Part shown: positions 1-8,661 of the stretch, piece by piece | Position numbering within the stretch: the stretch's first letter is position 1 | Layout of the letters: each line of letters starts with the position of its first letter | Assembly (NCBI RefSeq): GCF_010093595.1 | Contig: NW_022985443.1 | Coordinates: 1,402,804 to 1,466,803 of the forward strand | Origin: Mytilinidion resinicola | Taxonomy: Eukaryota > Ascomycota > Dothideomycetes > Mytilinidiales > Mytilinidiaceae | Direction of reading: 5' to 3' | Length of the DNA stretch: 64,000 nt | The notes under the pieces: generated by a model | What the model was told of the DNA's origin: nothing | Seen by the model: only the letters and a program-made list of their open reading frames with translations | Database searches by the model: none | Position numbers and translations under genes: made by a program

Positions 1-413
1 AATGAGTCCACCCATTGAAATACCAGCCCAGCCAGACTGGTAGTTTGCTGGAACCAGATATCCAGAAGTTTGTGAAGTGTATGGCTTTCCATAGACGCGT
101 TGGAAAGCCGGCAATGCGGTGAGGGTGCCTGCAAGGCCGAAGTCGAAGCCTGTGATAGAGTTAGTATGGAGTGATGTAGAAGACGAAGGAGAAGGGAAAG
201 AAGGTAGAAAGATGAAAGGATATTACCAAACATAACGCCGCCAATGGCGCTATACAGAGCCCAGATGGTGAAGCGTTTCTGGTGCCAGAGAATCTCCCAT
301 TTCTGTTCTGAGTGTGCGGTTGACCAGTCGGGTGAGAACTTCGGTCTTTGAGGCTGGGAGTCCCTTTCGGCTGGCCTTTGCAAATTCAGGACGGGCGGAG
401 GAGGATGATCCAT
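1..413 (-). CDS. MFS sugar transporter, N-terminal part (runs off the window)
   Basis: Two exons are visible: 413..227 and 150..1, with a 76-bp intron (GTAATA..CACAG). The ATG at 413 opens a hydrophilic, proline-rich cytosolic N-terminus, followed by the first membrane segment carrying the sugar-porter pattern G-x3-F-G-[FY]-D at the splice junction (FG|FDFG) and then a TALPAFQ..YG loop. This matches the first helix of fungal hexose/maltose permeases of the major facilitator superfamily, which import sugars by proton symport at the plasma membrane. The substrate cannot be inferred from this fragment. The rest of the gene lies beyond base 1. Confidence 0.75.
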   Translation of the reverse strand, partial: MDHPPPPVLNLQRPAERDSQPQRPKFSPDWSTAHSEQKWEILWHQKRFTIWALYSAIGGVMFGNILSSFYLLSLLLRLLHHSILTLSQASTSALQAPSPHCRLSNASMESHTLHKLLDIWFQQTTSLAGLVFQWVDS

Positions 414-1503
414 GACTGAGATTGCTGGTTTCGGATAGCTTGAAACTTGGAAACTGATGTATACGCTTTCAGGTCTCTTTTAATATCTTGTTGGAATAAA
501 CTACTTCGCTCTAAAGCCAAGTCATATATTAGTTTGAGACATGTGGACTTGTCTCCACCATCAACCATGGCGGACATACTACTATCAACTGCAACCTGTA
601 ACCACACAAAGAAACGTTGGCGCATCTTGAGATATCAACTAGGATGAGGAACTGATTCTCACACTATTTTGGCGAATCGTGTTCTCGTATAGTTCGAGTA
701 GGTGGGCCTGGTTGCCGCCTCGCTTGAGTGAGTTCCCTAACTTGTCAAATGCAGCAAGTCGGAATCTAGACTAGCGCATCGGACGTGGTATGCTGGGTGG
801 TGATCAGATGGCCAAGTCAAACGCAAGTCTATACCGACATATTGTCCTTGCCACCGGCTGAAGATTTTCGAGGGGCGCCACATTTCGGACATACCACGTG
901 GCCTTCTGACGTTCTAGTTGGTTCAACGATCATTCCACCATCGTCTTCTAATCAATACATTCGCCGAAGGATAACCAAACTCCCGATGTTACCAGTGCAG
1001 GTAGGCCACTAGGTACAGTTCGTAATAAGGCGGCCGTAGAGTTTACAGTTCAGCCACCTCGTGTGCGGATTGCTGCGCCAGTGAATAATGAGCATAAGTT
1101 TAATGAGTATGTACTTGTGGGCTAGGCTTAATGGAAAGGGGGCCTTCGTAAGGTGCGAAATTAATAGTCTGGGCATCCTCCTAGGCGTGTTGGCACTTGT
1201 AATGTTTGAAATTGAACTTAAGATGAAAGCCTAATGGAAGCGGGCCACCAAATGGCTCCTCCAAGCCAATTAGATTGTGGGAAGGTCACGTGGTATGTCC
1301 GAATAGCGATATGGGTATGTCCGAGTAACGCAAGGGGTATATCCGAATCGTGGCGCCCTTTTCGAGGGGGTTTCGCATTTTGCAATGGGTGGCGCGTAGG
1401 ATGTTGTCCCGTAATGACTCTATCTCGTCGCAAGATGAGTATGACCGTATCTTGACACTCGTCGACTGAATATCATACTTCAAAGCATGCTGACGTGGGG
1501 GCT
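414..1503. other. Intergenic region with a decayed inverted repeat
   Basis: About 1.1 kb with no convincing gene; short open frames here have no recognisable family. It holds an inverted repeat (867-903 and 1286-1370) described separately. Confidence 0.6.
867..1370. repeat. Inverted repeat with expanded right arm (possible old MITE)
   Basis: The left arm (867-903) reverse-complements to CACGTGGTATGTCCGAA followed by TGGCGCCC and TCGAAAA-like sequence. The right arm (1288-1370) has the same blocks in the same order, but the GGTATGTCCGAA block is present three times in degenerate form (about 1291, 1313 and 1338). The order and spacing of shared blocks make chance unlikely. No target-site duplication could be fixed. 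Confidence 0.45.
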
Positions 1504-2824
1504 CTATACGAGTTCGATGTAATTATTCTGAGGCATTGCGTCTTCCCACGCCTTTTCGTGAACCTGCCCAATAGCAATTCGCTCCGCACGCGTTCGGCTC
1601 GTATTCCATCGGATGAGCATGATGTTGGAGAGACACCATTTCGAAGGCTCATAAAGCTCATGATCGGAGATGGCTCTGTTAATTTTTAGGCCATAAGTGA
1701 ATTCTGGGGGGAGTTTACCCTCGGCTGTGTCTCCTGGATACAAACTCCGTGAAAGCAGAATGTATTCATAGCTGCCGTCATCAGGATGTAATATAGGCAC
1801 GCGATCACCGGCGTAAAGAATTCCGCAATGTCGTGTCATAGATTCGGTTTCAAACAATGGAGTCCAATTTGGGAGACAGTTACTCTTTCCCGATGGCAGT
1901 GCACGCGCTAATCGCATACAAGTGAAATAGAACGAACTCCGTTTAGTAGTTTCAGTCGTGAAATGTAACACGTCAAAGGTCAGGGTGCTGTCGGGATCAG
2001 AATCTGGAGGTGTACCAGCTTGAGACAGATCAACGATCCCTGAAAACGCGTTCAGCGCATCGGTTCGATAAGAAAGTTTTCTTTGCGAATATTGTTCAAC
2101 TAGTCCCGTATAACTGGTGAAGTTTGCTGACCAGGTGAAATCTTGAAGAAAATCACGGCTAGACTGAGTCGAGAGTAGCACTTCTGGAAATGTAGCGAGA
2201 AAGGGTTCCCGAAGGGCCGAAATGGCTAACGTGGATAGTTGTGGTCCAAGGGATGCCACCTTCATGATACTGTTGATTGGAACACTCGCTTCAGAATTAA
2301 CACAGTGAAGGAAGGGACCGAATTCTGTCAATACGAGACATCTTTTAGACAACAAAGCTTCTTAATAGGTCCATGCACGTGTTTGAAATACTGGCATCGT
2401 AGTTCTACTATCAGGCACGCCGTGCAAACATCCGTCTTTCATGTTCATGGCGACAACATTTGGCAAGAAAGTCCAGTCATGTAGGCCCGGAATTTGCCAG
2501 GAAGAATCGTTTGCCATCATACGCAACAATAGTGACCATTGATTGACTGTAGATGATGTCCATCTGTGAAACCTGGCTGTGCTTTTGAGCGACATTGTCT
2601 TGCTCAATGCATACTAGAAGTGTCAGCTTGTTCATGCAGAATATATTCTCGAGGAGCCTCACAGGCATCAACCCATAGGTAACGCTCATTGAGCTTCTGC
2701 GTGAATTCCATAGCATTGCGAATGACATTTGGTAATACCACTTGGTTGTCACTCAAGCTTCCTTTCACACCGAGCATGGACCGGTTTGCGGATGTGGACT
2801 GGAATGTTGGGGCGTTACCCCATA

Positions 2825-3026
2825 ACGTGAGTGATGGGGTTATTACGCACGAGGTAGTTATTACGCACGAGGTAGTTATTACGCACGAGGTAGTTATTAC
2901 GCACGAGGTAGTTATTACGTTGGTCTAAGCTTCACACGTATTCCGAATCTGTGCACCCGCCAAGCTTTTTTTTAATGTTCGGAAGCGTAATAACTACCTC
3001 GTGCGTAATAACCCCATCACCTACGT
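2825..3026. mobile_element. 202-bp MITE with TA target-site duplication
   Basis: Terminal inverted repeats start ACGTGAGTGATGGGG on the left and ACGTAGGTGATGGGG on the right (read inward) and continue through TTATTACGCACGAGGTAG. It is flanked by TA at 2823-2824 and 3027-3028. Removing the element plus one TA restores LSYVWG, a standard HET motif, in frame, which proves the insertion point. TA duplication and lack of coding capacity fit a Tc1/mariner-type non-autonomous element. The left arm carries four tandem 18-bp copies; the right arm has one. Confidence 0.9.
2840..2911 (+). repeat. Four tandem copies of an 18-bp unit in the MITE's left arm
   Basis: TTATTACGCACGAGGTAG is repeated perfectly at 2840, 2858, 2876 and 2894, then a partial copy. 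The opposite arm has a single copy, so the array expanded on one side after the element formed. Confidence 0.95.
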
Positions 3027-3242
3027 TACATAACTGAGGGTCAGAAACTTGTATCTTGTAGAGGCTCTTACCAGGCATTCACCCTCAACTTCAATGAGAG
3101 TGATGTCTATGGCGGATGAGTACCGCGAGAAGCTCTCGAGATGGGATAGACTCTGCTTTGATTTACAATGTTCGATACTGAGCCGAATAGCGTCAAAGTC
3201 CAGAGCTCTTGGAAGTCTTCATACTGAACTGGCAATAAATTG

Positions 3243-3434
3243 ATCCTACAATTTGGGACTCTTGGGGAAATCAAAGGCCGCCTTTACTGTCCTTTCTGCA
3301 GGCTAGTTACACGTATCATTCCCTCAAAAGAATCGGAACAACAACACATTGAAGGCCGACTCTCGTGGTTAGAGAATGATGGCGAAAACCTACTCAACTC
3401 GTACATATATACGCATCGGTCGGCAGCCTTGTAG
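3243..3434 (+). pseudogene. HET N-terminal fragment in the opposite orientation
   Basis: The plus strand reads FGTLGEIKGRLYCPFCRLV followed by a short acidic stretch, ending at a stop at 3432. LGxLxxIxxRxxCPFCRLV is the usual N-terminal motif of ascomycete HET proteins, exactly the part missing from the minus-strand HET gene that begins next to it at 3228. The simplest reading is a local inversion of the 5' end; a remnant of a second, divergent HET gene is the alternative. Confidence 0.45.
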
Positions 3435-3755
3435 GGGGACGATTCGTCAGTCATGGCGTCCGTCATTTTGGCTCGATACAATTTGAACGTTATGCCGGCC
3501 ATCTTGAGGATGATGCTGGACTCGGAACCGACTTGAACAACCGAGCCGTTGTAGTTGGCAAGGTCCTCTCCTGTACAGAGGTCATCGGCTGAAGTAGAAG
3601 TGTCCATCGAAGTGGAGTGCGGAGATGATGGAGATGAACTCGGAGTTAGTAGTGTGAAGTGGAATGCGGAGCGGAATGCTTCCGCGTTCCTGCGACGAAG
3701 GCAGAACTCCATAACAAAGTTCTGCTCCCAGCCTGCCTTCCTTGCTCTGCATATC

Positions 3756-4804
3756 ATGTATCTGCGATGCTGGAATAGAGCGGCAAGGCCAATACGCGCA
3801 TCTTTGGTATCCCAAGCCCGGCATGCCTCGTCCGGTGCGCGATCTCGAATCCACGTTCCTCCGCCGTTTCCAATAATAGAGTCCTGTCCTTCACCGACAT
3901 GCGCATGTCGTGCAGCCCCCAAAAATCTAGACATCGACCGAGAGGAGCCTCTCAATGGGAAAATGGCAGCGTACGCGGAGCAAGTCATCGTCTCAACTGG
4001 GAGGGACGACTGGAGTAGCAGAATAGAGGACGAGGAGCACCTTGCTAAGTCCTTAAAGGGCTTTTTAGGAAGAGGAGGAAAGTTCAGTGACGTCCGTCCG
4101 TTTCCCATTCCTACTCTTCAAAAGTAGCTTGTTTCTTACATCTAGCGATATAGCCATTCCATAATGTGTTGGTCACGAACTCTTCTTTCCAACCCAGCAC
4201 GTCTGCGCCCACCGAGACCTCCGTTTATCTGCTCCCTAGCTTCCGCTATATCCCCTCAATATCCATCGAGCCCAGCGTCGTAGAGACCTTTGTGAAGGGC
4301 TTTTTAAAACCGACCAAACTCCATAGCGCACACAACGTTCTCTCAGAGACTCAGAAAGAGGTTCTCACAAGGGATTCAGCACTGGAGACGCAGTTCGCGA
4401 ATGTCCGGGATGTAAACGAAATACTAGTTCTCATATGCGGTCATGGTGGAAGAGACGAGCGATGTGGCATCATGGGGCCGCTGCTCCGCTCCGAATTTGA
4501 GGAGAAGTTACAAAAGAGGGGAATCCGTATTGGATCACCACCGCTAGAAGACGGTCAGGATACAAAGTCGGCACGAGTAGGCCTCATCAGCCATATTGGC
4601 GGACATAAATTTGCCGGAAACGTGATCATCTATATACCTCCTTCGTTGCAAGGGAACACTTTAGCCGGGACTGGAATATGGTACGGCAGAGTTGCTCCAG
4701 AACATGTTGAAGGCATAGTAGACGAGACCATCTTTGGTGGAAGGGTCATTCGAGACATGTTCCGAGGCGGCATCAAACAAGGCGGGGAGCTTTTGAGGCT
4801 GTAA
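3756..4804 (+). CDS. AIM32: AIM32 family mitochondrial thioredoxin-like ferredoxin protein
   Basis: Exons 3756..4091 and 4154..4804 (62-bp intron, GTCCGT..ATATAG) give 328 residues. The ATG at 3756 starts an Arg-rich, amphipathic N-terminus (YLRCWNRAARPIRASL) typical of a mitochondrial presequence. Downstream come CPSPTCAC, LDIDREEPLNGKMA, then after the intron PFHNVLVTNSSF, the hallmark CGHGGRDERCG, HIGGHKFAGN and GIWYGRV. These Cys/His motifs define the sucrase/ferredoxin-like AIM32 family, a mitochondrial matrix protein linked to redox quality control of import in yeast. A long open frame on the opposite strand (3284-4108) is a shadow. The 5' splice site GTCCGT is non-consensus but joins the conserved SD|PFHN motif perfectly. 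Confidence 0.88.
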
Positions 4805-4931
4805 GACAGTGAAGACAGACAGAAGGTCACATTGTATGTACACTGGAGCGCTCCTCACTCACGCAAGGAGACTGTAAGATACCGAAGACAGACAAAGGAT
4901 ACTTTGTACATTAGCACACTCCTCACTCATA
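4801..4931 (+). repeat. Imperfect tandem duplication in the AIM32 3' region
   Basis: Two ~60-bp copies (4801-4861 and 4874-4931) share GTAAGA, GAAGACAGACA, TTGTA..GTACA-like and CTCCTCACTCA blocks in order. The first copy contains the AIM32 stop codon, so the duplication copied the end of the gene into its 3' untranslated region. Confidence 0.6.
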
Positions 4932-5160
4932 GAATGAGGCTCAATCATACATCGAACAACTTGGTAAACAACCTTTAGGTATTATAAACATATCTTGGCG
5001 TAATGGAGCTTGGACCACGCCTGCGATTCCGCAACGGGTGAGGGCACCTCCATTTCCCTAACACGCCACCATCATGATGCCTTGACGCCCATACACTCTT
5101 TTAAATCCTCTTTTCTCTGTCCTCAGTAGTAACCATAGGCAACTGATACACACGCTCAAT

Positions 5161-6216
5161 ATGGGGTCGGCTCCCTCAATTATCGTCCGCCCGCACTCGG
5201 GAATGCTCGTCGTCCTCGGGACAAGTGCTCTCGGAGGTGCAGCATACAGATACGGCACCGCCTCAGACTCCGACGACACATCCCTAAACCCACACTCCTT
5301 CACGCCGTACACCCTCGTCTCGAAACAACCCATCTCCTCTACCAGCACAATATTCACGCTGCGCAACCGTTCCGGCTCCCCAGACCCCGAATCGCTGAAG
5401 AACGTGTGGAAACACTCAGTATGGAGCGTGCAGGTCAAACAGCCACAATTGCAGATTGCGAGGGCCTATACACCATTACCCCCACATGCAGGGAGGGCAG
5501 AGGGCGTGCAGGACGAGACACAGGAGTTGAGACTACTCATACGGAAAGAGGAGGGAGGCGAGGTTTCTACATATGTGCACAAGCTGCCCGAGCAGTCGAC
5601 AGTCGAGTTACGAGGACCAAACGTGGAACACGAGCTTCCGCATAACACGAAAGAGGTGTTGTTCCTAGCTGGAGGGACTGGGATCGCACCTGCGATGCAG
5701 GTTGCGCATGCGCTGAGAAGCAAGCCCGGGGCTCGACTGCATATACTGTGGGCAAACCGCAATAGAGAAGACTGTGTTGGCGGGCAGAGCGACGGTCTCC
5801 AGGCCGCACCGCCGGGGCGTCTATCGGGTTGGAGGAGTATGTTTGGGTTAGAGGAGCCAGTCCTTCCACAGGAATCTGCGACTCCACCGGCGAAGCAGGG
5901 CGTCATAGTCAAGGAGCTAGAGGCGATGAAGGACAGCTCGAAATCACATGGCAGCGGGCTGAGTGTGGAGTACTTTGTCGATGACGAGAGGAAGTTCATC
6001 AAACCCGTGAACATCGCCAGGCATTTAAAGCTATCGGATCAGAATGATGACGCACCCTCGAAGGAAGGGAAGGTAATCCTCGTGTCTGGACCTGATGGCT
6101 TCATCGAGCACTGGGCTGGCAAGAAGTTGTGGATTGGTGGGCGAGAAGCCCAAGGGCCTCTTGGAGGCGTGCTGGGCCAAATGGATTTAAGAGGTTGGCA
6201 AGTGTATAAATTGTAA
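5161..6216 (+). CDS. CYC2: Cyc2-type mitochondrial FAD/NAD(P)H oxidoreductase
   Basis: A single exon of 351 residues. Residues about 14-32 (GMLVVLGTSALGGAAYRYG) form one membrane segment. The ferredoxin-reductase fold follows: ARAYTPLPP, the RxYTP flavin-binding motif (about 100-107); a HKLPEQSTVELRGP stretch; FLAGGTGIAPAMQ, the nucleotide-binding motif (about 168-180); and a C-terminal SGPDGFIEHWAGKK. In yeast Cyc2 is an inner-membrane flavoprotein that helps reduce haem during cytochrome c maturation. Cytochrome b5 reductase relatives are the alternative; the inserted, low-similarity stretch after the nucleotide site and the conserved GPLGG..L near the end favour Cyc2. Confidence 0.72.
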   Translation: MGSAPSIIVRPHSGMLVVLGTSALGGAAYRYGTASDSDDTSLNPHSFTPYTLVSKQPISSTSTIFTLRNRSGSPDPESLKNVWKHSVWSVQVKQPQLQIARAYTPLPPHAGRAEGVQDETQELRLLIRKEEGGEVSTYVHKLPEQSTVELRGPNVEHELPHNTKEVLFLAGGTGIAPAMQVAHALRSKPGARLHILWANRNREDCVGGQSDGLQAAPPGRLSGWRSMFGLEEPVLPQESATPPAKQGVIVKELEAMKDSSKSHGSGLSVEYFVDDERKFIKPVNIARHLKLSDQNDDAPSKEGKVILVSGPDGFIEHWAGKKLWIGGREAQGPLGGVLGQMDLRGWQVYKL

Positions 6217-6615
6217 TGTGTGTATACCCAAACAGGACGATGCTGAAGCGATTACCAACTCCGTCGGATGTGTTCCGCACACATTTACAAAATGTATGGA
6301 GGAGTCATATAAATCCTCCCGCTATCGCGCTAATCCCCCTTAACGTAGGCCTAGCAGGGTATCAATCGCCGAACTCAATTACCAAGTGCGAAAGGAAATT
6401 GATTCCGCGTTCTCTGATAATCACCACATTGCTAAGCTCGGCACTGCAGGTGTGGTTCCTCACTGTCAACCTCAGAGAAAGACTCGAGATGAATGTCTTG
6501 ATATCTTCGTTGTGCATCGGTTCCTCACTCTCCCGCTAAAGACTCCTGTTATCTGCCCACTCCTATAGTTTTAACCTCGGCATTGACGACTAACGAAAGT
6601 CAAACACCACCAACC
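6217..6615. other. Intergenic, Cyc2 3' end to MFS promoter
   Basis: No gene or repeat recognised in these 399 bases. Confidence 0.6.
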
Positions 6616-8550
6616 ATGGCGCAAGCGGCGCAAGCGAATTCAGAGTTAGGGGACCCTATGTCTGCCGAAGGCGCTGTCACAATGAAAATGAAGGCAAATC
6701 GTGGGGAACGGCCCGAATGCTTCAGGTCCACTGCTCAAGAAATACTATTCGTGTTCACTGCTACCATGGCAATTGGAATGAACTCATTTACTATCGGATC
6801 AATTACTGTCATCACTTCTTTCATCGGGAAAGATTTACACATGACGAACGCAGAGATCACGTGGATTAGTGCCTCCTCAGCGTGAGCGTATCACCCTTTA
6901 TTATCACACCCTTTTGTTAATGAAAGTTTACAGACTCTCATCCGGATCTCTGCTTCTCTTCTTCGGAAGCGTAGCAGATCTTTTTGGCCGCAAATCCATG
7001 TTCATAGGGAGCATGGGCTTATTCTCCGTCCTCTGCCTCGCTGCAGGCTTCTCGAAAACAGGTCTCACGCTCGACATATTGAATGGCATTATGGGCGTTT
7101 TCTCAGCGTCTGCCGTACCTCCAGCTCAAGGTATCCTCGGCGTTATCTATGAGAAGCCTTCGAAGAGGAAGAACAAGGTCTTCGCATGCTTCAGCGCCGG
7201 CAACCCTCTCGGATTCGTCTTCGGCTCGATATTTTCGGGGATTGCGACGCAAATATTCAATTGGCGTGCGTCTTTCTGGCTGTTGGCTATCATTTATCTC
7301 GTCTTCACGGTGATCGCACTCTTCACAGTTCCGAATGATACGTCGGCCAAGGAGCCGCTGACGTGGGAGACGCTAAAGAAGTTTGATATTGTTGGGACGG
7401 TTTTGACTATAGCCGGAATTGGCATGTTCTCTGCGTCTCTGAGGTACGTCTTCCCTTTGTGGCCTCAATTGTTAGAGCATTTGTTAACTCGTCTTAGTCT
7501 TGGAGGCGATGCATCAGATGGCTGGAAGACGCCTTACGTACTTGTTCTGCTCATCCTCGGAATATTGGCGATAGGGCTGTTCATCGTTTGGGAGAACAAG
7601 TATGAGCACGCGATGATACCAATGAACATATGGAGAGACCGTGATTTCTCCCTCGTGAGTCTTCTACCAACCAGTGATACCCTATCGACAGATTCTAACT
7701 ATACACAGCTTATATCAATCATGCTCCTCGGCTTCCTAGCCTTCCCAATCCTCTCTTTCTGGGTCGCGTTGTACCTCCAGCGCATAGAGCACATGTCCGC
7801 CCTCAACACCGCCGTCCACATGCTACCCATGGCCATCATGGGCATCATTGCAAACGTACGTCCTATATCCCACTTCCAATGCTCCGAAGAACATCAAACC
7901 ATACTAACCCCACCCAGATCATCGCCGCCCTAATCCTCCACAAAGTCTCCAACAAGCTCCTCATGGGCGTCGGCGCCTGCGCCTACACACTCGCCTTCCT
8001 CCTCGCCGCCGTCAACCGCCACAGCGACTCTTACTGGGCCTTCATTTTCCCTGCTCTCATCTTCTCGGTCATAGGCGCAGATTTAGAGTTCAACGTCGCC
8101 AACGTAAGCTCCCTCCCCTATCCCCCCAAAATCCCCACCACTAACCTCCCGCAGATGTACGTCCTCTCTTCCCTCCCACCGGCGCGCCAGTCCATCGCCG
8201 GCGCTATCTTCCAGACCGTCACGAAACTCTGCATCGCGGTGGGCTATGGTGTCGCCACCGCGATCTTCAATGCCGTGAACGCGAGCCCGGCGAAATCGGG
8301 GTATTATGGGAATGATCCGTATCAGCCGTACGCGGCTGTTTTCTGGTTTGGCATGGCGGCCACTGGGGCGAGTGTGCTGTTGGTGTTTTGGTTGAGGATT
8401 GGGACGCAGGGGCATGAGGGGCCAAAGGGGGAGGAGGGTGTTGGGAACGGCGAGGAAAGGGGGGTTGGTGAAGTGAAGGAAGAGCCTGCGGGGCAAGTAG
8501 AGCTGCAAGAAGAGAGTGTTAGCGGGGAGAAGAAGGAGATTGATGTATGA
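6616..8550 (+). CDS. MFS efflux transporter (DHA2-like, 14-TM type)
   Basis: Six exons: 6616..6881, 6934..7443, 7498..7654, 7709..7855, 7918..8103, 8155..8550, totalling 553 residues. The ATG in CAACCATGG (6616) is chosen because no earlier in-frame ATG exists. A short hydrophilic N-terminus is followed by alternating hydrophobic segments; the loop 2-3 motif GSVADLFGRKSMF is the MFS signature A, and GNPLGFVFGSIFSG occupies the motif C region. The charged tail (KGEEGVGNG..EKKEIDV) is cytosolic. Members export drugs or secondary metabolites across the plasma membrane by proton antiport. No biosynthetic genes flank it, so the substrate is unknown. Confidence 0.85.
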
Positions 8551-8661
8551 TAGAATGTTGCTTTCGTCCGAAGATCTCCGGCTCTACTTCATGTACTATA
8601 TAGCCAACATGCATATAGATAGATAAGAAGCCTAGAAGCCCTACACCATCCACCATCCATC

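Larger units (their letters stand above)
1504..3228 (-). pseudogene. HET-domain (heterokaryon incompatibility-like) gene, inactivated
   Basis: Reading leftward, the HET core is recognisable: DFDAIR..EHC, RYKFLTLSYV, WGNAPTF, LPNVIRNA, RYLWVDALCIEQD (across a 49-bp intron 2662..2614), QMDIIYSQSMVTIVAYDG, RAWTY, LLSKRCLVLT, then a C-terminal part with YRTDALNAFSGI and ERIAIG. HET proteins trigger cell death on non-self fusion or allorecognition. It is broken three ways: a 202-bp MITE sits between LSYV and WG; the frame shifts by one base just after IVAYDG (about 2515); and an in-frame TAA near 2357 replaces the residue normally following RAWT[YF]. The N-terminus beyond 3228 is missing in this orientation. 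Confidence 0.8.

Noticed and set aside
2840..2911. Regular 18-bp repeats resembling a CRISPR array
   Set aside because: The units are directly adjacent with no spacers and lie inside a transposon terminal repeat of a eukaryotic genome.
3284..4108. 274-codon open frame on the minus strand
   Set aside because: It lies antisense to the AIM32 first exon, which has clear conserved motifs; the minus translation shows no domain.
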